55,831 nt of DNA from VGMA01 sp964655475 (lineage in GTDB: Bacteria; Chlamydiota; Chlamydiia; Chlamydiales; VGMA01), in the NCBI GenBank assembly GCA_964655475.1, contig CAZZMO010000009.1, forward strand, positions 1 to 55,831, given 5' to 3'. Under the pieces are notes generated by a model, which had not been told where the DNA came from, made no database searches, and saw only the letters and a list, made by a program, of their open reading frames with translations. The position numbers and the translations under genes were made by a program. Shown in pieces: positions 49,548-55,831 of the stretch (the stretch's first letter is position 1; each line of letters opens with the position of its first letter).

Positions 49548-50059
49548 AGCTGAAATCCTTTTTGATCGATCTTTGGAAAGAGAAAGACAAAGGGGATCTC
49601 ATCAATCTCAATGGAGAGGAGTTGATCTTCCAATAGAGGATTCCACGAGGAGACACCTCGGCAGAGGATCTCTTCCCTTTTTTCTTCGGAAGGGGTGAGA
49701 GGAGCGGTCTCTAAGATGAGCTGATCCTTCCGATCGATGTAAAGTTTCCCTTTGATCATAGAGGAATAAAGTGGGTCGGGGTCGATATGGTTGTCAAAGG
49801 AGAAGGAGAGGATTTTCATCCCAGTAGACTCATCTTCTTCTTCTTTAAAAGAGCTTTTGTCAGAGTAAAAAAAGACTTGATTGAGCCTCTGTTGTAGATG
49901 ACTTCTCGTGAGGGAGAGAGCGCGCCCTTTTTCCCCTTTAAACTGGAGTAAGCTTGCACTTCTAAAAGAAGAAAAGAGGGTCGCTAAAATGATCGAAAAG
50001 AGACCGAGGGAGATCAAGATCTCCGTTAAGGTAAAGGCCCTTTTCTTTTTTATACGCAT
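49544..50059 (-). CDS. Type II secretion pseudopilin (GspJ-like)
   Basis: A 171-residue protein with a class III prepilin leader: KKKRA then FTLTEILISLGLFSIILATL, with the conserved glutamate at +5. A globular C terminus would extend from the inner membrane into the periplasm. I start it at ATG 50059 because the prepilin leader then has normal length and the gene begins seven bases after the OPT stop. Residue -1 is Ala rather than Gly. Chlamydia has pseudopilin-like genes close to gspD/E/F; those are not in this window. Confidence 0.8.
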   Translation of the reverse strand: MRIKKKRAFTLTEILISLGLFSIILATLFSSFRSASLLQFKGEKGRALSLTRSHLQQRLNQVFFYSDKSSFKEEEDESTGMKILSFSFDNHIDPDPLYSSMIKGKLYIDRKDQLILETAPLTPSEEKREEILCRGVSSWNPLLEDQLLSIEIDEIPFVFLFPKIDQKGFQL

Positions 50060-50066
50060 CACCGGT

Positions 50067-51947
50067 CTACTTTTTAGAACCGTCAGTATAGCTGATTGAA
50101 CGGGGTTTAGCAATCCAGATCATTAGAAGGGCAAGCCCCAAGAAAAAGAGGAGGCTCCATGAGCGGGAAATGAGGGCTTCTCCTGAGGTGGAAAGCCATC
50201 CGAGAACGGTGAAGAGGGCGATCATGACCCCTGTGCAGGCATCTCCTGCTACAAGTCCCGATGCAGTTAAAATCCCTTTTTGATCCTGCACTTTATCCCC
50301 TCGGATCATCTTTTTGACGATGTAATGGGAAGCGCCTCCGATCATGGTGGCAGTACTGAGAGAAAGTGGGAGGTAGAGACCAATAGCGAAGGGGAGGATC
50401 TTGACTTCCATCATCGCCAAGACGAGGCCGATCACCACGCCAATCAGTACGAGGAGGATCGGGAGTTTGCCCATCAATACCCCTTCAGCAATGAGAGACA
50501 TGAGTGTCGCTTGGGGAGCAGGAAGAGCAGTCGTTCCAAATCCATAAGCTTGATTCAAAAGATAGAGAACAAATCCCATGCAGAGAGAGGGGAGGATCAG
50601 GCCACAGATTTCAGCCACCTGCTGATTTCTTGGAGTCGCTCCGAGTAAGAAGCCTGTTTTGAGATCTTGAGAAGTTGTTGATGCGAGGCAAATTGCCACA
50701 AAAGAGGCGGCGCTCATGGTGATGGCAGAGATGAGATAAAACCTTTCTGTCCAGCCGACAGCGTAGAAAATGAGAGTTGTGATGAGTAGTGTCGTGAGGA
50801 CCATTCCTGAACTTGGATTGGAGGAGCTCCCTACAATTCCTACAGTGATAGAGGTTACTGCGGAGAAGAAATAGGCAAGCACCCCTACAAGGATGATGGT
50901 CACAAGATTCATATTCATCCCTGGAAGGATCCAAAGAAGGAGCATGACTGCAAAAGTTCCAACTAGTAGCCAAGCGACAGAAATATCTCGATCTGTTCTG
51001 ATGACGTGAGAGTTTTGTTGAAACCCGGCAAAGAGCTCTTTAAATCCGACATGGAGCGTTTTAGTCAAAACGGGGACGATTTTGATCAAGTTGATGATCC
51101 CCCCGATAGCCACGGTACCTGCGCCAATGTAGCGGATGTAATTCTTCCAAATCTCTTCGGCCGACATGAGGGCAATGGAAGTTGTAGCAGGGAAAATGAT
51201 TTGATAGCCATCTCCAAACATTTTGATGAGGGGGATGAGGACCCACCAGCCAAAGATGCCCCCAGAGAGCATCAGTGCAGAAATTTTAGGGCCGATCATG
51301 TATCCCACACCTAAGAGGGCAGGAGATCCGTCGACGCTGATTTGTGTTCCTTCAAAGTAGGAAAATGTGTAGCGGCTCTCCTCTTCCCAGAAGTAGAATG
51401 CGCTGGAGCAGAGCTTATAAACGCTTCCAATCACGATCCCCCAGATGGCGTAGAGCGCTCCCTCTTTCCCCTGTTCTCCCGCTTTCAAGATTTCAGCGCA
51501 GGCAGTCCCTTCAGGGAAGGGGAGGATGCCATGCTCTTTGACGATGATGTAGCGGCGCATGGGGATCATGAACAAGATCCCGAGAACACCTCCCAAGAAG
51601 GAGAGGACAAAAACTTGGTAATTCGAAGGTGGAACACTCAGTAAATAGAGGGCTGGCACTGTAAAAATAATCCCTGCAGCGAGCCCCTCTCCAACTGAAG
51701 CAATCGTCTGAACAATATTATTTTCCAAGATCGAGACATTCTTGAAAAAGGTGCGCAGAATCGCCATTGATAAAACAGCAGCAGGAATGGACGCAGAAAC
51801 GGTCATTCCCACTTTGAGCCCTAGATAAGCATTCCCAACGTTGAAAAAGAGTCCCAAAATGAGTCCCAAAATGAGAGCGCGGATGGTGAATTCTTTAGGA
51901 GATTCTTTTTCTGAAATATAGGGAGTAAAAGGGATATTTGGTTCCAT
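50067..51947 (-). CDS. OPT-family oligopeptide/metal-chelate transporter
   Basis: A polytopic membrane protein of 626 residues with about 14-16 hydrophobic helices. The N terminus FTIRALILGLILGLFFNVGN, the motif YIIVKEHGILPFPEGTACAE and the GGASHYIVKKM stretch are OPT (YSL-like) family features. It likely imports peptides or metal complexes with protons. Remarkably, it lies between two pseudopilin genes (15 and 7 bases from its neighbours), so it is in the same transcript. Such a nutrient transporter fits an intracellular parasite. Confidence 0.93.
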   Translation of the reverse strand: MEPNIPFTPYISEKESPKEFTIRALILGLILGLFFNVGNAYLGLKVGMTVSASIPAAVLSMAILRTFFKNVSILENNIVQTIASVGEGLAAGIIFTVPALYLLSVPPSNYQVFVLSFLGGVLGILFMIPMRRYIIVKEHGILPFPEGTACAEILKAGEQGKEGALYAIWGIVIGSVYKLCSSAFYFWEEESRYTFSYFEGTQISVDGSPALLGVGYMIGPKISALMLSGGIFGWWVLIPLIKMFGDGYQIIFPATTSIALMSAEEIWKNYIRYIGAGTVAIGGIINLIKIVPVLTKTLHVGFKELFAGFQQNSHVIRTDRDISVAWLLVGTFAVMLLLWILPGMNMNLVTIILVGVLAYFFSAVTSITVGIVGSSSNPSSGMVLTTLLITTLIFYAVGWTERFYLISAITMSAASFVAICLASTTSQDLKTGFLLGATPRNQQVAEICGLILPSLCMGFVLYLLNQAYGFGTTALPAPQATLMSLIAEGVLMGKLPILLVLIGVVIGLVLAMMEVKILPFAIGLYLPLSLSTATMIGGASHYIVKKMIRGDKVQDQKGILTASGLVAGDACTGVMIALFTVLGWLSTSGEALISRSWSLLFFLGLALLMIWIAKPRSISYTDGSKK

Positions 51948-51962
51948 ATCCCCACCATGGGA

Positions 51963-52418
51963 CTATGAAGATTTTTTTTCAATGAAAAGATCGTAGATCG
52001 TCGCTTCTGGAGAAAATCCCCCCTCTTCCTCTGGAATCCACTCGAGTTGAATCCGAAGAAGTGCATGATTTTCCACCTTTTTGGGTGCTGCAATCCAGTA
52101 GGAAAACGAGGCTTGGTAGGAATAATCGCCACATTCTTCTACCCTGAAGGTGTAAGGGCCCATTAGGTGGTGAAGCGCACCGTTTGGAGAAGTGGGGAGA
52201 TCTTGAAACGTTGTAATCGAGGGGAGCTCATGAAGAAAATCTCGATAGGCGACATCATTCAATCGTTCGAGCTCCATCTGCTTCAAAGCTTTTGTCTGTT
52301 TGATAAAATGGCGAAAAGGGCTGCTGGCAATTGGGATCAAACAGAGAGCGAGGAGAGCAATGGCTAAAAATACCTCTAAAAGGATAAAAGGTTTTTTAGA
52401 GAAGTGTTTTTTACTCAT
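51963..52418 (-). CDS. Type II secretion pseudopilin (GspI/GspH-like)
   Basis: A 151-residue protein starting with a short basic leader (SKKHFSKKP) and a prepilin helix FILLEVFLAIALLALCLIP with glutamate at +5. The C terminus is a small globular domain. It is the first gene of the pseudopilin-OPT-pseudopilin run. The residue before the cleavage site is Pro, unusual for a prepilin peptidase substrate, so processing may differ. The family assignment rests on the N terminus. Confidence 0.7.
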   Translation of the reverse strand: MSKKHFSKKPFILLEVFLAIALLALCLIPIASSPFRHFIKQTKALKQMELERLNDVAYRDFLHELPSITTFQDLPTSPNGALHHLMGPYTFRVEECGDYSYQASFSYWIAAPKKVENHALLRIQLEWIPEEEGGFSPEATIYDLFIEKKSS

Positions 52419-52498
52419 TGATTTAAATCATAATATTTTTTATATCTAAAATCATATGAGTTTTGTTTATTCTCATCTACTTCTTTCTTGGGTATAAG

Positions 52499-53419
52499 AT
52501 GCCGTTTTTAGGCAAAGCCTTATATAATTTGTTTTTTTTACAAGGGCAAAAAGAGTATGCAGAGTACGAGTCCCTTTCAGAAGAAGAACTCTTTCGAAGG
52601 CTAGAAAAATTTGGTTTGCATTTTGATCGCGACAGTTTCAATTACTTTGCGATCGATACCGATTCCCCAGAGGATATGTTTGATCTTTTGACGAGCGAGC
52701 AGGACAAAACTGCAGAACTCTATCTTCTCCTTTTTGAACTCTGGAAAAAAATCCTCCCTGAAAAGAAGTCGATCTCCATTTTTTGTGATGAACTCGATCG
52801 ACTCATCCATCAATACGATCTCAATCACCAGTTTTATGATGAAGCGCTTCAGGAAAAGATTTTCCTCTTACAAGATATTCTCGATGCAAATGTAGATGCA
52901 GGGGAAAAACCGAAACAGATTTTCGCGATGGTGAGTGACTATCTCGCTCACGATTTAGAAAGCTTCATTTATGATTACATCTATGAACAGATCGATTTTG
53001 ATCGAGATACCCTCGCATCAGAACTCATTGATGGTTTTTATCCTTACATCAAAGAAACGGCCTGGTTCAACTACCTCAGAGTGCGACTTTTTTTCAAGTC
53101 TCCTAGTGAAGAGCTGGCGACCTTCTTCTCCCATTTCATCGAAGGGCTCATGGCAAAGCCAGATCTAGAACTTTTCTTCGAGGTCCTCTTCTTTTTATCG
53201 ACCAAAGAGTGTCCACAACTTTTCTTAAGCCTCTTCCGTTTCGTCGTCAGTAAAATTGAAACGAACGAAGAGCTCGCCGAGCTCCTCTCCGTCGCAGGGA
53301 CACTCCCTGGCGAGGAAGGAAAGCTTTTTCAAGAAGGGGCTATTGCCATTCGCCTTCTTTCTGGAGATGAAAAATTCCAGAGCAAAAATCCCTGGTATCT
53401 CAAGATCCTACAAATCTAA
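52499..53419 (+). CDS. Hypothetical protein, 306 aa
   Basis: No family recognised. Mostly helical, rich in Phe, Leu, Asp and Glu (ILPEKKSISIFCDELDRLIH, FHSPSEELATFF-like segments), no signal peptide if started at ATG 52499 (MPFLGKALYNLFF). A TTG at 52463 would add a hydrophobic 12-residue stretch. No clear ribosome site. Helical repeats of about 35-40 residues suggest a TPR/HEAT-like scaffold, though no consensus is firm. The 3' end overlaps the convergent phosphoesterase by 12 bases. Confidence 0.65.
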   Translation: MPFLGKALYNLFFLQGQKEYAEYESLSEEELFRRLEKFGLHFDRDSFNYFAIDTDSPEDMFDLLTSEQDKTAELYLLLFELWKKILPEKKSISIFCDELDRLIHQYDLNHQFYDEALQEKIFLLQDILDANVDAGEKPKQIFAMVSDYLAHDLESFIYDYIYEQIDFDRDTLASELIDGFYPYIKETAWFNYLRVRLFFKSPSEELATFFSHFIEGLMAKPDLELFFEVLFFLSTKECPQLFLSLFRFVVSKIETNEELAELLSVAGTLPGEEGKLFQEGAIAIRLLSGDEKFQSKNPWYLKILQI

Positions 53420-54148
53420 TTTTTCGAGTTTGAAGTTGATGTAGTCAGCAGAGACGCATTGGTAGCGAATGCCGTTCAGCTCGTAAGAAAGATTCGCTTC
53501 TTTTTTAATACTGTGAAGGTGGCCAAAAACACAAATGTCGATCTTAGCTTCTTCTAGGAGCTGAGAAGTTTTGGTGGGGAGAGCTTTTGGGCCAATCGGT
53601 GGATAGTGGAGCATGACGAGTCTATGTTTGGCCTCTTTCGACATGGCATTTAAACTGAGTTTGAGTCTCTCAAGCTCTCTGAGAAAGATCTTCTCATCTT
53701 CATCATTTTTTTCTTTGGAAGTCGTTGGAGGATCCCCTCGGAATAAGATCGCTTCGTTATAGCTAAATTCATTCGTGTCCCAAAGGCGAGTGCCACCAAT
53801 GGTCACATCACCAAAAGTAATAGCGTTGTTGTGAAGAGCAAAAATGGAGGGGGGCAGAGCGCTTTCTAATTTTTTTTGAGAGGGCCACCAATAGTCATGA
53901 TTGCCCCGGATCATCACTTTTTTTCCAGGGAGCTTTGCGATCCACTCTAAATCGATGAGCGCTTCAGGAAGGCGCATGGCCCAAGAGATGTCACCTGGAA
54001 GTAAGACGAGATCTTCATCAGAGACTACCTTTTTCCAAAAAGATGCGATCCTCTCTTCATAATTTTCCCAAGCAGGGCCAAATACCCCCATACTCTTGTC
54101 TGGAACGCCGAAAGAAAGGTGTAAATCTCCAATAGCCCAAATTTTCAT
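53408..54148 (-). CDS. Calcineurin-like metallophosphoesterase
   Basis: This 246-residue enzyme has the metal-binding motifs in order: WAIGDLHLSFG, LVLLPGDISWAM, MIRGNHDYWW, VMLHYPP and CVFGHLHS. It should hydrolyse a phosphomonoester or diester; the substrate is unknown. Chlamydia encodes a comparable phosphoesterase. ATG 54148 is the family-like start; another ATG two codons earlier (54154) is equally possible. It diverges from the short glycosyltransferase gene. Confidence 0.92.
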   Translation of the reverse strand: MKIWAIGDLHLSFGVPDKSMGVFGPAWENYEERIASFWKKVVSDEDLVLLPGDISWAMRLPEALIDLEWIAKLPGKKVMIRGNHDYWWPSQKKLESALPPSIFALHNNAITFGDVTIGGTRLWDTNEFSYNEAILFRGDPPTTSKEKNDEDEKIFLRELERLKLSLNAMSKEAKHRLVMLHYPPIGPKALPTKTSQLLEEAKIDICVFGHLHSIKKEANLSYELNGIRYQCVSADYINFKLEKLDL

Positions 54149-54204
54149 ACCCATCAGTATCGTCTTTTCTTGATTTTTTTTAGAGATCTTTTATAAGGAA
54201 GCTT

Positions 54205-55008
54205 ATGAAGATCCTCTTTGTAACAGATATTTCTCTCCCTTTTCTTCCAGAAGTTGAAAAAAGGGGGCACAAAGTGTGTGTCATCGGACAAAACGAGAGG
54301 GTCCCGAAATGGTTCATCCCTGACGAAGTCCATGTGATGCTCACCCAAAAAGTGAGGTGGCTCACCCGCTATTATCTAAGAAATTATCCCCTGAAGTACC
54401 ATTTCCTCTCCTTGCCCGTTCCAAGCTTGCCGAAGAAAATAGAAAAGATCTTTGTGCCAAACCGGGGAGCAAAAAACATCCTTCTCAAACATGGCATCCA
54501 CTTACCGATCCACTATTTGCCACCTGGCGCCAAAGAACCAGAAGAGAGGTCTCTTCCCCTCCTAGACCACTGCGAAGGTCCCATCTTTGTCTTTCGAGGC
54601 TCTCAAGGGCTCGATGAGTTTTGTCAATTGCCTCTTCCAGGAACTCAAATTGTCATCACGAACGCCCCTCTCGCCAAAAAATGGCAGTCCCGCATTCTCT
54701 ATTACCCCGATACACCAGAAATCATGAGTGCCATCTTAAAAGAGGCTGACGTCTTCATTGCCTCTTCGACAGAAGAGCTCTTCCCCATCTCCTTCATCGA
54801 AGCAGGACAGCGAGGTGTCCCCATCGCCTCAAAACCAACCCTCGGTGCCAAAGAATACATCCGGAACGGCCAAAACGGCTACATCTCTCACGATCTCGCC
54901 ACTGCAGCGCTCAAATGCCTCTCCCTGCCCAAAGAGCCCTGCATCGAAGCTGCCAAACCCTATACGATCGAAGCATTCGTCGACGAACTATTACAAGACA
55001 TCCTCTAA
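54205..55008 (+). CDS. Short GT4-family glycosyltransferase
   Basis: GT-B enzyme of 267 residues, shorter than typical GT4 proteins (about 350-400). The N terminus MKILFVTDISLPFLPEVEKRG is a Rossmann start. The C-terminal part shows DVFIASSTEELFPISFIEAG and GVPIASKPTLGAKEYI with NGQNGYI, the nucleotide-sugar binding motif set. The acceptor-side domain is reduced. Target glycan is unknown; GGAAGC lies upstream as a weak ribosome site. Confidence 0.82.
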   Translation: MKILFVTDISLPFLPEVEKRGHKVCVIGQNERVPKWFIPDEVHVMLTQKVRWLTRYYLRNYPLKYHFLSLPVPSLPKKIEKIFVPNRGAKNILLKHGIHLPIHYLPPGAKEPEERSLPLLDHCEGPIFVFRGSQGLDEFCQLPLPGTQIVITNAPLAKKWQSRILYYPDTPEIMSAILKEADVFIASSTEELFPISFIEAGQRGVPIASKPTLGAKEYIRNGQNGYISHDLATAALKCLSLPKEPCIEAAKPYTIEAFVDELLQDIL

Positions 55009-55090
55009 TAAATAAAAAACGGCTAGGGTAAAATGGTTACAAGATGGAAAAGAACTTACAGATTGTGGCTAATGGTTAGGTTGTATGAAA

Positions 55091-55116
55091 GGATGGGAGC
55101 TAAAAAAGCTCCCTCC
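55091..55116 (-). terminator. Hairpin downstream of the 55141 gene
   Basis: GGGAGCT-AAAAA-AGCTCCC (55095-55113) extended by GGA/TCC across a bulged T. It lies 25 bases past the stop of the minus-strand gene and also after the plus-strand glycosyltransferase gene, so it can serve both. No T-run is strong. Confidence 0.55.
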
Positions 55117-55140
55117 TCATCGGGCCTTGCCCCTTTAATA

Positions 55141-55755
55141 TTAAACACGGATAATTTCTACTTCTGCGGCATCATCTACCCAGCTTAGAACAATTTCGAT
55201 TTGGTTGGTTATCTCATCTGTTGGATTTCTAGGGCTGCAGATAGTTAATTTTTGGCAATCTAGATATCCTTCGTTTGGTATTAGAGGAAGATTAGCTCTG
55301 GCAATTTCAATAAGGGGTGCTCTGGCTTCAAATCTACTTTTTGCACAAATATAGGCAGGTGCGGGTCCTTGAATAGCTGAATTGGCGATTGTTTTTCCAA
55401 CTTCAATAGTTCTTTCTGCGATAAGGGTAATTTTATCTCCTGCTAGTATCATAGGCGCTGGAATTACTAAATTATCTAATCTACTTACTGTATTCGGATA
55501 GGGACCGAACATTCTATTTCCGTTAATTAATGGAGTGCCTCCAGGCCGAATTTCAAGATTTTCCGTTCCAATCATACCTATCTGTAATATGTAAGTTGAG
55601 TCTCGGGTATCTTCATAAGAGATATTCTTTCCAGCGGGAACGGGCAATACAGGTATTCGATTTGTAGCCGCTAAAATATGGCATGATTCGTAAAAATTAA
55701 TATCTTGAAACAGTCTTTCACTGATATTATTCATATTAGCACTCAATCCTGACAT
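55141..55755 (-). CDS. Hypothetical beta-rich protein, 204 aa
   Basis: Not recognised. ATG 55755 follows TTGGAG and is preferred to a frame opening at 55767. The first about 30 residues are Asn/Ser-rich (SGLSANMNNISERLF), and the rest is rich in short strands (TYILQIGMIGTENLEI, PMILAGDKITLIAERTIEVG), suggesting a beta-sandwich. It has no signal peptide or membrane segment. The upstream sequence to the window edge is AT-rich (TAGAAT, TTAAAT) and may hold the promoter. Confidence 0.6.
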   Translation of the reverse strand: MSGLSANMNNISERLFQDINFYESCHILAATNRIPVLPVPAGKNISYEDTRDSTYILQIGMIGTENLEIRPGGTPLINGNRMFGPYPNTVSRLDNLVIPAPMILAGDKITLIAERTIEVGKTIANSAIQGPAPAYICAKSRFEARAPLIEIARANLPLIPNEGYLDCQKLTICSPRNPTDEITNQIEIVLSWVDDAAEVEIIRV

Positions 55756-55831
55756 AAAAAACTCCAATTTTATTATTTAACACGCATTCTAACATATTCG
55801 TTTAAAAAAAAGAATTAAAATATTTTTATTT

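Noticed and set aside
1..55831. CRISPR arrays, prophage and intact insertion sequences
   Set aside because: No regularly spaced direct repeats, phage structural genes or transposase genes were seen on either strand.

Overview
The window comes from a member of the Chlamydiota outside the genus Chlamydia. The evidence is the gene content together with Chlamydia-like gene order: npt (ATP/ADP translocase)-dedA-pgsA-sppA-polA-coaE-rho in one operon, eno close to an RsbU-type phosphatase, a DUF2709 gene next to tsaE/engB/dnaQ, a leucine-dehydrogenase-like gene, and type II secretion pseudopilin genes. Genes rarely kept in Chlamydiaceae (class III adenylate cyclase, sulfatase, OPT transporter, DUF234-type ATPase, LRR and YVTN proteins) and moderate base composition point to an environmental, amoeba-type lineage such as Simkania/Waddlia/Parachlamydia relatives. 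The genus cannot be fixed from sequence alone.

Layout. 1-1430: tRNA-Arg(ACG) abutting a metallo-hydrolase gene and a 2-Cys peroxiredoxin. 1431-3618: accessory patch with a gene remnant, a GC-rich cloverleaf element, an ATPase-nuclease gene with an apparently leaderless promoter, and a small unknown gene. 3786-6839: eno, rsgA and an rRNA methyltransferase (minus strand), head-to-head with rsbU at 6843. 8829-16071: sulfatase, pentapeptide lipoprotein, CCA-adding enzyme, two tandem secreted paralogues, a GT-B glycosyltransferase-like protein and a transglutaminase-like protein. 16177-24564: the npt-to-rho operon, closed by a strong intrinsic terminator. 24857-28558: three lineage-specific genes and a second cloverleaf element. 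28843-33300: translation/replication/glycolysis operon (DUF2709, tsaE, engB, dnaQ-like, phosphodiester glycosidase-like, pgk). 33428-38735: leuDH-argS and two tandem putative effector paralogues. 38732-43543: epmB-like radical SAM gene, LRR protein, murA and an ATP-grasp gene, with a nested inverted-repeat structure upstream of murA. 43592-48607: adenylate cyclase, sensorless histidine kinase and a tail-anchored Pro/Ser/Glu-rich protein. 48684-55755: pseudopilin operon enclosing an OPT transporter, then a hypothetical gene, metallophosphoesterase, short glycosyltransferase and an unknown gene at the right edge.

The strongest unexplained signals are not genes. First, two about 70-76 nt elements (1591-1666 and 27444-27513) have related ends but different internal sequence, and both fold into the same cloverleaf: an outer stem and three short hairpins. 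This suggests a family of foldback mobile elements or structured RNAs. Second, a 188-bp nested inverted repeat (42396-42583) fills the whole gap between murA and the preceding gene; it has about 24-bp ends, a perfect 22-bp palindrome and a 66-nt hairpin. Other points of note are apparently leaderless promoters, a murA that keeps the catalytic cysteine lost in C. trachomatis, and several putative host-directed proteins. No CRISPR array, prophage, rRNA operon or intact insertion sequence was seen, and no gene-free stretch exceeds 300 bases.
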